From NCBI GenBank assembly GCA_002197995.1, contig NGZR01000002.1, positions 4,960,001 through 5,024,000 of the forward strand: DNA of 64,000 bases, written 5' to 3'. Made by a program: the position numbers and the translations under genes. The notes under the pieces are model-generated. The model was not told where the DNA came from. It worked only from the letters and a program-made list of their open reading frames with translations, and made no database searches. This stretch comes from Gaeumannomyces sp. JS-464 (lineage: Eukaryota > Ascomycota > Sordariomycetes > Magnaporthales > Magnaporthaceae). Below, one piece after another: positions 11,451 through 22,735 of the stretch (positions are counted from its first letter, which is position 1; the number at the start of each line of letters is the position of its first letter).

Positions 11451-13532
11451 CGAACTCACACGCGGACCCCACGCACACAGACACCACCCTCAGCGCCAGC
11501 CAACGTAGCGACAGAAGGATGAGATAGAGATACTGAGCGGTTGGAGTAGGCTCTCAGCTCTTCGTGTTGACGTCGCTGAGGACGAATTGCAGCTGCAGGC
11601 GACGCAGACGCAGCCTTTTCCAGAACGGAATCCCCCGTCAGAGAAGCAAGCGAGAAAGACAGGCCAGGCCCTCTTTCCCAGCTGCAAGGCAAGGCAAACC
11701 TACCCCAAACCTTGGCTCAGCGACGAGAAGCATCCCTGCACGTGCGCTGATGGGGTCTTGTGCCTCTGCCCCCCGGGGCCTGACCAGTCAGCGCCTCGAC
11801 GCCTGTGCTGCCCTTTATCGCTGACCACCACGGGGTGGCAGGGAGGCAGGGAGGAGTGGGCCCCCCAGCTGCGTGCCCATTTCGCAGGGCCCCACTGCCC
11901 AGCCGTTGTCCTTGTGGCCTCGTGGCGTTGCGCCGAGTCACGCCGCTTCCACAACGGCTTTTCTGTAAGTTTCTTTTCTTTTTCTTCTCTTCTTGCCTGA
12001 TCATTCGGATTCGGGCTTTTTGGACGAAATTGTCCTGTCCGGCATAGTTTATTCACCTTGTTTATCCCCACATCTTGTTCCACTGAATCCTTCTTGTTCT
12101 TCATGGATGTCCTTCTTCTTCTTTTCTCATCTTGGCCGATTTGCAAATCTCGCTTCCGCCCACCCGGCAATCTTGTTCTCGAACGAATACTTGTCTAACT
12201 GGGCATGCACCTCCGCACTTCCCTGGGAGAGGTACCTGCCTCGATATGCTGGGATATGCTCGCTTGTCTTCGTATACCATCCACATCCACACCCCATCGA
12301 GATATGCCCCGTAGGGAGCCGTCGCCGCCGGCTTCTCGAGTCTCGCGCGACTGCGTCCAGCGGCTTGGGAGCAGGAAGATTCATCCGTCGAGCTCCATTC
12401 CGTAAATGTCTACACCCACTCCCATGCAGACACCTGAATCGCTCTGCGCACATGCTGGCCTACCCTGGCTCTCTCTGGGGTGGACACATCTTGATCCGAA
12501 GCATATCCGTCGCGTTCGATTCGTCATGTTGCATGAAGAAGTGCTATAGCTCTGGCGCTGGACTTCATCTGTGCTGTCGCACAACCGTATCCTACCTAGG
12601 TACCTATGTACCTCCAGGCGTGCTGACGGTGGGAGCCACTGTCGCTCGTGATGCCAGTCAGCCCGTTCCATGTCGTATGCCGTCGATACATCAGTAGGTG
12701 GTAGGTACCTCCCAAATCGAGTCGTCATGTCGGCGTAGCGCGCGATTATATTGCCCAGAGCAATATTGAAGGAAGATGATGATGGAGGGCACCAAGCAAG
12801 GTGGGGTGGTGGCGGGCAAGGCGACAGACAATGGCTGGGTCATCATCGACCGACGGCGCCGCCTGGGAGGGGAGCCCTTGTAATTAACGCCGCCCTTTTC
12901 CAGTCTAGCCCCGACAAGCCCGATGATGGCCTCCGCCGATAGAGTCAAGGATGTGTTGATCGAGGATCCGCTCTCTGGCGCCAGGGAATACCTGCACATA
13001 GCTGTCCGTCCCACCCGCCCTGCGCAAAATACACACAATCTCCTACCCGCCTCTCTGGACGGGTGGAAGAGCACACAAGGAAAGGGCTGGCGGGTGCCCT
13101 ATCTGTGACGTTCGCAAGAATCTGTGCGACAAAGGAGTGCGCGGCAACAGCTGGCACACAGTCCGGAGCATTGACGGCGTGAAAGGTCATGCTTTTACCA
13201 GGACGGGGGCAGATGCTGTCCGGAGTTGCTGGGCGGAACCATCCCTTCAGCTGGGACTCGCCTCCCCGCTTTGTGAAAAATGACAAAGAGAACCGTTTTT
13301 CGGCGCTGGCAACGGGAGCTGGATGGGGACCGCCGCTACGCCTGCGGCCTGGGTGGGCACGCGAGGAAAGGGCGCTAGCCCGGCCTCGCCGTGGCGACGC
13401 TCATACGATGGATGGCCCTCATGCGATGGCGTCTTTGCGCAGAAACATCACCAGAATGGGCAGATGTGCCTTGGAACGGCGCCTGGGTCCCCGGCCAGGG
13501 CCGTGTTCCCTGGCTGGCAGGTACTGTATGTA

Positions 13533-14009
13533 CAGGGTCACAGGGATAATAAACGTTAAATCGGTGGATCTAACAAGGTGGGTCAGCCAGGGTATAAGCC
13601 AGGGGGGTAGGGGTACACAGCCTGCCGCACAATTTGTAGTAGAATCAATGTATTGCAACTGACCGTTTAATAATCAATATAATCACCTGCGTTAGCCTTC
13701 ACCATCTGCAGCCTCCGTATCATAAAACGGGCATGCAATTAAAAAGGCATTTGATTAAAGGTATCGCGGTGCAAATTGCCGGCGTTGTTGAAGGGAATCG
13801 CGTGCGATTGAAGGTATCGCCGTGCAATTGGGCCGGGCCGGGGTCTCAAACGGTGGAATTCTATTGGGTTCCACGGCGTTTATGCGAATGGGCTCGTGGG
13901 TAGAGATACATTGATTTGATAGGTTTTTCTATGGGAAAAAATGTAGCTAAATACGTGGCCTAATTAGGAAAGATCCACAAATTTAACATTTATTATCCCT
14001 GTGACCCTG
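13533..14009. mobile_element. 477-bp TIR element (MITE), Tc1/mariner-like, flanked by TA
   Basis: Terminal inverted repeats of 39 bp at 13533-13571 and 13971-14009 match at 36 of 39 positions; both begin CAGGGTCACAGGGATAATAA. TA dinucleotides at 13531-13532 and 14010-14011 fit a Tc1/mariner target-site duplication. The interior is more AT-rich than the surroundings and has no transposase-length frame, so it would be a non-autonomous copy. Inside, a ~20-bp motif (aaggtatcgcSgtgcaa) occurs twice about 50 bp apart. Two of the three TIR mismatches are C/T changes. TIRs and TA are seen directly; superfamily is inferred from TA. Confidence 0.85.
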
Positions 14010-14011
14010 TA

Positions 14012-16840
14012 GGTCGCTTTGCAGAAGAGCGGGGACCCGCCGCTTCCAGTCGTTCGTGGTTCAGCACAGGGTGAGCTGCTCGACAGGGGGGCCACCATCA
14101 GTGCGCTGGAGGGGAGCTGTCTGTTCCGCCCATGCCGGCCAGGCGAATCAGCTGACGCCATTTCCGAGCTTCGGCCCTTGCTGGCATGTCCCGTCACGGC
14201 GAAGGGATGGGATGGAAGAAAATGGGATAGGATGGTTGGACAGATGGCTGGGTGGAAGCCCGGGGCAGGGCAATCGCATCGCTGCGTGCCCCGTCGAAGC
14301 GAGCTGGGAGGGGTGAAAATGCGATGTGGTGTGTGGCAGGCATGCGTGCGTGTTTGCGTCTGGGGGCAGCCGTTGGTGGAGGCTGGGAATGACGGGAGGA
14401 GCTGGGAGTCTGTTGCTGAGGTCTCGCCCGCTTGGCCGGGTTCGGGACGCAGTCTCTGGGGGTCAGCAGCCGTCAGGGTCTCCATAAAGGAACGGAGTCC
14501 TGATCAATTACAGCGGCCGGTATGTACATCTGCACGATGTACCCGTGGCTCCCGAGGAGGGGACGAGGGCGGGTAAGGGCCCTGCGCCCACTGGCCAGCA
14601 TGTATTTGGCTGCCGACGACGACTTGAGGGCTGGGATGGGCTCTAGCGAGAGAGTCCCTCCATCAATGCTGGAACGGTGCTCAGCACCCACGCGTCCTTT
14701 CACCTGCCTGTGGACTGACTGCATGGGCGCACCCAGCGAAGTTGGGTCCGATGATACGGTGCAGATGCCCGATGGCCCGTGCGGCTGTCCCAATACCATG
14801 CGGTTAGCCGGCCTAGGATGGAGAAATTGCGAGAAAACGTGAATTGCCTGCAGTGCCTGCCCAATGTGTCGAAGCGAGCTGGGGCTGGCTCAACGAGGAA
14901 ATCAGCCACAAGATGGAATACACCTAGGTGTCACTGCTTTCCTCTCCAACAGCCCAGCCCGTCGTCAACCATGCTCCACTGCGGGCCGAATACACTTCTT
15001 ACCCACGAGCGGCGGGATTCGAAGGACATGGAGGGCAGGGCGTGCATCATTGATGTCTGCGCGCTTCTCAGCTCCGTTCCCTAAGCCCAGGTGGCACCGT
15101 CCTGGCCTCGCCAGGGCTGTCATGCGGGCGAAACGATCCAAGACGGCTGGTCCCCCCACTCTCGAATTGCGCGGTCGGCTTGTGGCTGCTTGCGACTTTG
15201 GTGTTCGGCACGCAGCACGACGAGGACACAAGGGGGCAGGCGCTGGTTGGTGCCCGGGTAATATCCATGCCTGCCACCCAGCTGCCGATCACCTTCTTGG
15301 TACCAACCTGCGAGGTACCGAGGTATGCCCGGACGGTGTAGCGCAGGCCCGCCAGCCCCTTGTGAGCTCCAATGCATGCTCCACTACCCAATCTCGACGG
15401 GGACTTGATCGTGTCCCCCCCCAATTCTCCAAAAAAGAACCTTACAACGTGCATACCTGTCTGCTGGGTGTTAGGCGAGGGTGAGCCACTGGTCCCAGAA
15501 ATGAGGGGCGGGAAAGGAAAAGCGAGAGAAGAAGAAAAAAAAAAGAAGAAAAAAATAACAATAAACTCAAGAAAGCCCACTTTGGTGAGTCGGTCGCTCT
15601 CCGACAGGGAAGGAGCAAGCCGTGAGGACGGAAGGAAGGAAAAAGAAAAGAAAAATCGGCCCCATCCATCTCGCGTCGAACCGGCCGGGGACCACCCATC
15701 CACGTCCCCCATGCCCGCCAGAGAGAGAGCCACCCTACCGTGCTAGGCTTGGACCTTGCCTTCTGGGTGGTAGTTGATGCGCCCGCCGCCTCGCAGTCGT
15801 TGATTTGCTCGGCCGCATCTCTCGTTGATGGCCTGGTGACAGATCTCGGCACCAATTGCTTATCTCGCTGGTCGCCTCGGTTTCGCTGCCCGCCCACCAG
15901 CGCCCACACATCCACCGCACCGCACCACACGCCCGACCTCGACACGCCAGACTGCCTGCACTTACCTGCTGGTGCACTGAGGACCTATGTGCACCGAGTA
16001 CCCAAGGTACTGAGTGCACACGCACGCACGCACCCACGCACACACACGCACTTGCCTGTCCCCTCGCACACCACGACCCGTCTCGCATGGTCCTACCTCA
16101 GGCTTGCTCCAGCACGCTAGTCTTGCTCGCCTCTCCAAGCCACCGCCCACTGCCATGTTGTGTGCGCATTTCGCCCCACGAATCTTTGATGCGCCGAAGC
16201 AACTTCCGGAGCTGGCGGCCGGCGCGGTGTGAGTTGTGGCGCGCGCGCGCACGAGAGCGTGTGCGCCCACATTTCCCGCTGCGCGGTTTGGTTTCGTCCA
16301 TCTGCACACCCCAGCGCTTTTGCGCCCGCCCGCCTCGCCTCGCTGCATAACTGTTGCTGCCGCCGCGCCCCGTCTGAGCTGGCCGGCCGGACGGAGAAGG
16401 AAGGAGAAGGGGAAGGGAGGCGACGGGAGTTCCTCGGGGCCCAGGAATCGGACGCCCGGCCCGGCACCGCCCGTTAAGCGCGCGCCACTGCTCCGGGGCG
16501 AAGGGTTGCGTTGTCGGAAGCACCGAGAAAGAGGCTGGGATTTCGGAAGAGGAAGCTGAGCCTGGCTAGGTGCTCGTGCAAGCTGACCTGACTTGACAGT
16601 GCCACGGCCCGTTAGTACCGGCCTGCATCATCCCCACCGCACAACTATCTAACTACCTTCCGACCTGTCATCTTCATCATTTCTCTGCTTCTCCTCCTCG
16701 GGGACTGTCCAAGGAATCTCGCCGGGCTGGTCGGTTTCGACGAGATTGGAGCACCGACTCCCCTCGGGCAAGGCAAAGTTCCCGACGGAGGAACCCCGCC
16801 TCCTGGCTCGGCTGCCCATCCTCCTCGCCCCCGGTCGGCC
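14012..16840. other. Intergenic, long leader of zinc-finger gene
   Basis: 2.8 kb without a supportable gene. It contains an A-rich tract at ~15536-15560, a CA/CGCA-rich run at ~16014-16050 and a pyrimidine-rich stretch at 16630-16830 that looks like a 5' leader. Frames of 100-220 codons occur on both strands but none has a domain. Confidence 0.4.
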
Positions 16841-19340
16841 ATGGCAGCTACCGAGAGCCTTGGACCGCGTCTGGACCGCGACAGTTCGGCCGCATTGCCC
16901 GCATACGACCCGGCCTTGGAGCCGGCCATCCGTGCTCTACTCGACCAGCAACTAGAGATCCAAGCCAAGCTCGCCGCCCTGCTGCCCCGCAAGTATGGCC
17001 CCAACGTCCGCCTCGAGCTGGATATGCTCCGCCACAAGCACCGGGTGCTGCACGCTTACGCCGAAGACAACCGTGAGTCCCCGTTGTGCGCATGCACCCG
17101 CAGCCTCTTTAGTTGGTAGTCTAACCCCCGTTCGCCAGGTCTGTTGGGAAAAATCCCAACCTTGTCGGAAATCGAGGAGGCACGATTCCTCCAGTACCAA
17201 TGCGAGTGTCTAGAGACCGCCTGCATAGAACAAGGTACGCCAGCTCTGGCTCTGCGCACTCAGAAGATCGCGTCGATGGAACTCCCCTCCCTCCCCTCCC
17301 CCTCCCCCTCTCCTCCAGCACGGCGTCTGATCCGAAAACTACGTGCCCACCGCAGGCGTGGACATTCACGACCCCAGTTTCGTGCAGGCCTTAAAGCTGT
17401 GCCGAGAGGCAGAGGCGCCAGAAGGCTACCCGGCATGGCTGGAGAGAAACCTCTCGCACTATGATCCTGTCGCTCGGGCCTGGAGGCTCCGAGACAGCAT
17501 GCCAGTGCCTCTAGCCCATGGTGGCCTTGGTCTGGCGGCAGGGGCCCTCCGGCACTCGTTCAAGTGCAGTGACGACCGATGCCTGCACTACATCTATGGC
17601 TTCACCCACCGGGAAGATCGCGACCAGCACGCCAGGGAGCACGCCCTACCACTCAAGCGGGACTCGGGCCTTTCGGTCGGCGAGAATCACCCTGTATTCT
17701 CGGATGCGTCCAGCTATCGCCCGCCGTACCATGGATACGCCAAGCATTCGCCTACGCTGTATCTGCCACCCCCTGTCGGCGCTGGCGCTGCCCACATCGC
17801 TCCGCTCAGCCATGATATGAGGAGCGCTCGGGATCAGCGCGAATCCCTGAGGACATACTCATTCGTGTCCGAGCACCCCGGCCCGTCCAGAGGCTCAGTC
17901 GACTCCGAGGTTGATCCCCTCCTGCCTCCGCTCAAGAGAAGCCGGGTCGGCCAGTCTCGACTCGAGTCGATAGAAGAACTGAGGCTGTTGCGCGACGTGG
18001 GGCCCTGCATCCGTTGCAGGGCATTCAAAATGGCTTGCGACTCGCACGACCCTTGCCCGGCCTGTTCTGACCAGTCGAGCACGGGTTGCGACGATGATAT
18101 CTGGAGACTCCTTGGCTGCCACCGCGGCCCGCTTGACTCCCTGGCCGACATCATGCTTCCGGCATCGCTGTCCCCCAGGCAGATCCACACGCCCATGACG
18201 TCTCCCTTAGCACAGCGGCGGAATATGAATGAGTTCCTGGAGCGGACCTACGTGATTACGCCAGATGTCGCGCGCATGGTCAAGGCCAACCTTGATTTTG
18301 ACGACGGTTTCTGGTGGACGGAGGACCTCGCAAGTTTACCCCCGACGAACCCGAGCCTCGCCTCGTTCGTGCGGGACCCCGTCGACCGACCGCCTCCCGT
18401 CCTGGCCGTTCTTGCTGGCAGCTGGAACATGGGCGGGACGGCATACAACTACTGGCAACTCCTCAAGATGAGCGGGCTGATATCAGATTCGAGGGACGCC
18501 GAGGCTGCGACTTTTCCCATGTTGTACCGTGCAAAGCTGTTGCTCCGCGAGGTCCTCCTATTCGACCTGCAGCAACCGGACCCTTCAATACACGCCGAGA
18601 CCATCACGCCTAACCCGCCCCCAGTCTTGGATGACATGGACTCTCACGGACGCTACCGCCTCGTCTACGGTTGCCTGACACAGTTCCTTCACTCGTTCGA
18701 GGACGCTGTCATGGGCAAGAGTATGCTGGACCGCAAGAGCTGGCTCGCCATATTTTTCTCAATGTGCATTTTCAGTATAGTGAGGACGGTCCTGGTGGAC
18801 ATGGCCAGCATGTTTACCAGGCAGGCACCTGGTCTGCAGCACAGCGCCTCTACCCCAAGTGCGGATGCGGCGGCGGCCGCGTCGGCTGCTATGCACACCC
18901 TGTACAAGGCGCTTGTTGGCATATACACCATGTCGGCCCCTTCGGTCTTGGACGAGCTGGCCGTCGGAACCATAGACATGCCCGAAGACGACCGCGAGCT
19001 CTTCACCACGGTTAACATGATCATTCGCCGCGATACGTGGGGCGAGCGTGGCATCCAGTCCACCAAAGACTTTCTGATGCTCCTCGGAAGCGGCGGGCAG
19101 GAAGGCGCCTTCTACCACGGGTTTGTCCGCCAAAGATCGCCCAGCCGTGCAGGCTTAATGGTGCTGCCGCCTATACTGCGCCCTGCTCCGGATCAGACCA
19201 AGCAGCTTGCCCACGCCAGGTCTTTTGGCGAGCCCTGGCCGTCAAGCGCTTCGCTGTTCTCAGACAGGGAGTCTGGGGACTTCAGGGATTCTAGGGAGCC
19301 GTACTCGGCCAAGGGCACCGCGCCAGGGGTGGCTTTTTGA
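16841..19340 (+). CDS. Zinc-finger protein, N-terminal part (C2H2-like plus atypical Zn2Cys6-like)
   Basis: Exons 16841-17072, 17139-17234 and 17356-19340, joined in phase (AAC C|GT, CAA G|GC), giving 770 residues to the TGA at 19338. Residues ~1-110 are helical (LEPAIRALLDQQLEIQAKLA). A C2H2-like unit lies at ~180-205 (CSDDRC ... HREDRDQHAREH). A Cys-rich block lies at ~325-365 (CIRCRAFKMACDSHDPCPAC), resembling a variant Zn2Cys6 domain. The rest is Ser/Pro-rich with an amphipathic middle region. The stop falls where the next frame is already open (from 19295) and encodes more zinc fingers with no intergenic space, so this is probably the first ~770 residues of one ~1,369-residue protein interrupted by an indel in the TTTTT run at ~19334-19338. 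A role in transcription is inferred from the fingers only. Confidence 0.75.
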
Positions 19341-21136
19341 CTTCACCGCGAGACAACGCAGATGGGAGTCTCGGAGGCAGGAGGCACACCACAGGGGGCG
19401 GGAGCCCAACGCTGTCGCGTGCCAGCGGCAGCGGTGTGGGTAGAGGGTTGACGTCCCCGATCCCGGCGTCGCGGGTCAGGTCATCGGACCACCGGCCACC
19501 GTTACGGAGGGTGTTTTGCAGCAAATGCAACGAGTACCCCGAAGGCTTCAGGGGCGAGCACGAGCTGCGGAGGCACACGGACGCCAAGCACGCCGCCATG
19601 GTCAAGAGGTGGGTATGCACAGAGCCGCACAGCAGCAACCCCCTAACCTCGCCGCAGCCCGTCGTGCCGCTGTCAAAGTGCAAAGCGTGCGTGACGCAGA
19701 AGCGCTACGGCGCCTACTACAACGCCGCCGCCCATCTGCGCAGGGCCCATTTCAACCCACACCGCGGCGGCAAGGCGAGCGGCGACTGGCCTACCATGAC
19801 CATCCTGAAGGACTGGATGCGCGAGGTGCGCCAGTCGGTGGATGTCCAGGATCCCATTGATTCGTCTGATGGCGAGGACGATGTCGATTATAAGCCCATC
19901 ATCACTGACTTCAGCCCGCCACACGGCCGGCGCTCACCCGTCCTGGACGTACCAAAACTCGCCCCGGCTCCGACTCCAGGCCATGCTGCGGCTTCCGCGG
20001 TGCCCTTGGCTCTAGCTCCGGCCCCTCCTCCGACACTGCATCCACCGCCGCCGCCGCCCCCGCCGCGGCCCGTGCCATCGCCGGCGCTGCACATGGCGGG
20101 CCTGCAACATGCTCCGCCTCCGCTGCTGATGACAACCTCGCTCGAAATACCACAAAACAATGCCACGCTAATGTTTCAAACTAACAGCCCCGGACCGAGC
20201 CCGGTTTCCATATTCAACCACCACACGATCCCGGGAAAGCTGTCCGAGGAGCCGACGCAGCCGTCGAACAGGAATCGGTGCCCACACCCCGAATGCGGGC
20301 GCGTGTTCAAGGACTTGGCCGCGCACATGCTTACACATATGGAGGAGAGGCCAGAAAAGTGCCCGATCGAGTCCTGCGAATACCACACCAAGGGGTTCGC
20401 GCGCAAGTACGACAAGAACCGGCACGCGTTGACCCATTACAAGGGTACCATGGTGTGCCCCTTCTGTCCCGGCGCCGGGACGGCCTACGAAAAAGCCTTT
20501 AACCGGGCCGACGTCTTCAAGCGACATCTCACAGCAGTTCACAATGTTGAGCAGACGCCGCCAAACAGCCGCAAGATGGTGCTCAGCACAGCAGCGAGGG
20601 CCGCGGCAGTCGCAGCGGCCAGCGAAGGCGGAGGTGGAGGCGGTTCGGCATGTTCTGGCGTGCAGGGCAAGTCGGGCGCAAGGTGCTCTATCTGCCAGAG
20701 CCAGTTCCTCACAGCGCAGGAGTTCTATGAGCACTTGGACGACTGCGTGCTCAACGTCATTGTCCCGCCCACCCCCAAGAGCGCGGGAGGTCCCCCAAGC
20801 GCCACCACGGTCGCCAGCGCCGGAACGGAATCGGGTACGAGCCCAGGTGGCGCTGGCGGCGGTGTTCGTGCCGGCGCCTTGGGCCCAGATTCGAGGAGAG
20901 ATTCGGACTCCAACACCAGCGTCCCCGGTTCTGCTGCCGCTGGCAACAGCAACAAATCGCCGCTGGCTATGGGGAACGCAACAAACAACGGCCGGACTCT
21001 GAGCGTCAACGGGACGACCGAGGCTGACGACCTACCAGCCCCCGTCAACAGCGGCGAGGTGCCTACCGAGAAGACAGCAGTCAAGCTCAGCTCTCCTCCA
21101 GCGGCATCCCTCGATAGGATGGACATCGACTCCTGA
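19295..21136 (+). CDS. Zinc-finger protein, C-terminal part with multiple C2H2 fingers
   Basis: Continuation in another frame of the preceding model; it has no good ATG of its own near the 5' end. Finger-like units: CSKCNEYPEGFRGEHELRRH; a CKACVTQKRYGAYYNAAAH unit preceding RRAHF; CPHPECGRVFKDLAAHMLTH; CPIESCEYHTKGFARKYDKN followed by RHALTH; CPFCPGAGTAYEKAFNRADV followed by FKRHLTAVH; and CSICQSQFLTAQEFYEHLDD. A Pro-rich linker (19990-20110) separates the first two from the rest, and the tail (20760 on) is Ser/Gly/Ala-rich. The pattern of diverged finger pair, linker and finger array fits a family of large fungal C2H2 proteins of unknown target. Stop TGA at 21134. If the frame break is a sequencing error, this belongs to the gene starting at 16841. 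Confidence 0.72.
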   Translation, partial: GAVLGQGHRARGGFLTSPRDNADGSLGGRRHTTGGGSPTLSRASGSGVGRGLTSPIPASRVRSSDHRPPLRRVFCSKCNEYPEGFRGEHELRRHTDAKHAAMVKRWVCTEPHSSNPLTSPQPVVPLSKCKACVTQKRYGAYYNAAAHLRRAHFNPHRGGKASGDWPTMTILKDWMREVRQSVDVQDPIDSSDGEDDVDYKPIITDFSPPHGRRSPVLDVPKLAPAPTPGHAAASAVPLALAPAPPPTLHPPPPPPPPRPVPSPALHMAGLQHAPPPLLMTTSLEIPQNNATLMFQTNSPGPSPVSIFNHHTIPGKLSEEPTQPSNRNRCPHPECGRVFKDLAAHMLTHMEERPEKCPIESCEYHTKGFARKYDKNRHALTHYKGTMVCPFCPGAGTAYEKAFNRADVFKRHLTAVHNVEQTPPNSRKMVLSTAARAAAVAAASEGGGGGGSACSGVQGKSGARCSICQSQFLTAQEFYEHLDDCVLNVIVPPTPKSAGGPPSATTVASAGTESGTSPGGAGGGVRAGALGPDSRRDSDSNTSVPGSAAAGNSNKSPLAMGNATNNGRTLSVNGTTEADDLPAPVNSGEVPTEKTAVKLSSPPAASLDRMDIDS

Positions 21137-22735
21137 TGAGAGATCGCTACGGACAAATTATCTCAGACTCCCCGTTTCTCCCATTTTTGATCCGCAGTCG
21201 GTTTTCGGCCTCAAAAGACGGATTTCAACTGATGCGAAAAGATGTACCCGGCATTTGTTTCTTAGTACTATGTGTCTAACCGTCAGTTTCTTTTGAATCT
21301 CTGTTTATCTCGCTTATTTGTTACCCTTCCATGTTCTGAAATCTTGTTCATCTATATCCCCAATTCAGCCGGCAGTGTTCCATACGCCAGTCAATACATC
21401 TTGGTATATTCGTGTCATACCTTTCTACTCTTTTTCTTCGTCGTCCCCGGACGCCCTCATCTTAAACCCATGGGTCGGTATTTTTTGCGCGCAGCATTTC
21501 TACACCCGGTCGTCAGAGTGGTTGTCTTGGTATTTTTGTGATCATGTTCTTGTTGGCGTTAGCGACCGGATGGCACTATTTTCTTGTATATTTACCTTTC
21601 CGCCTCTTCTTTTTGGCCTGTGTCTTCCCGGTCCACAGTCCACCGCTCAACCCTGGGGCTAAGGTGTTCTATGGATCGGTTTGGTGGCATGTTAGTGATT
21701 TTTTAGGCGGCCAAGTTGCCCATGAAGAAAGAATTCGAAGCGACACGAGCGTCACTGTCTTGTTTCCTCGGCATAAGAGAGCTGCGCTAATTTTACCCTA
21801 CACCTACCGAGTCCTCTATTCGACCAGCCAGCACTGCCAATGTGCGAGCAGAACTTGCGGTAAAGAAGGACGGCTCCAAGGGCCATGAGGTCGGCTGCCC
21901 GCAATCCTCGTGACATGTCCGCATCCAGTCCGTCGTTGTAGCCGATGACCTAGGGCCAGAAGCTAGCCATTGTGGTAACGCGTGCCCTCAGCCAGTTGTC
22001 ATGTGAAAGATTATACGATGTGAAGGGTTTCTTTTCCTTTTTCTCCTGCACTCTGGATTCTACGGCCTGAGCACCCAAGGACAAACGCACGACGATAGGT
22101 TACACCGCTAACGTAAAATCAGAGGAAAGTCTGGCGGACTCTTAGGGTATCGCTTCCCATTTTATTTTATTGATTTGACAATGCAACCATAACTCTCTCT
22201 GCATGTTGAATGATGCTGACGCCGCATGTTGAAATGCAATCAAGGACCGGTTCCCCCCAACAAAGAAACCAGAACAAGAGTCCACCGATGAACCCCGCTT
22301 GCCAACTCCTGTAGCTTGATCAAGTGCCACGCTGATAGATATCCAAGTGAGCAAGTAATGCCGGAAGCTACTGGAAGATAGAGGTGAAGATATAGAAATG
22401 GAATGAAGAGACAAAACAATGATAAAAGAAAAATATGGCTTCAGGTCTGTTGACAACAACGTTGCTGTGCCAGTGTCTAATGCTAGCGGGAATTATATGA
22501 AAAAAAAAAAAAAAAAAAAAAGCTATTATGAGGTGAGCAGAGCAGCCGCCGCCGCCGCCACGAGACTCAACCGCACCCGCTTGAAAGAAGGTATGACTAG
22601 CCCCCTTTCCGCACAGTTCCCTTGGGAAATGCATGTGAAAAATTAGCCAGGCGCAAAAGGCAAGGGGAAACGAAAAGAGCAAGTAAAAAAAAAGTTATAA
22701 AAGCACGTCGTACACATGCGGCAGGAAACGTCTCA
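21137..22735. other. Convergent 3' intergenic region
   Basis: Lies between the zinc-finger gene (+) and the kinase gene (-), both ending here. AT-richer than coding DNA, with an A22 run at 22500-22521. No gene recognised. Confidence 0.45.
22500..22521. repeat. Poly(A) tract
   Basis: Uninterrupted run of about 22 A in the convergent 3' region. Confidence 0.85.

Larger units (their letters stand above)
9675..13530. other. Gene-poor region with simple repeats
   Basis: Almost 4 kb with only short overlapping frames. It holds a (CCTA)n run, a long T/C tract, a CA-rich run (11421-11450) and ACCTAGGT-type palindromes (for example 12594-12605). I see no domain, tRNA or rRNA. Confidence 0.45.

Noticed and set aside
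13964..14485. 173-codon minus-strand frame at the MITE's right end
   Set aside because: It runs through the terminal inverted repeat and has no transposase motif; not evidence for an autonomous element.
9675..16840. Candidate biosynthetic or effector cluster in the gene-poor region
   Set aside because: No PKS, NRPS, P450, transporter or signal-peptide frames are visible; the region is low-complexity plus one MITE.
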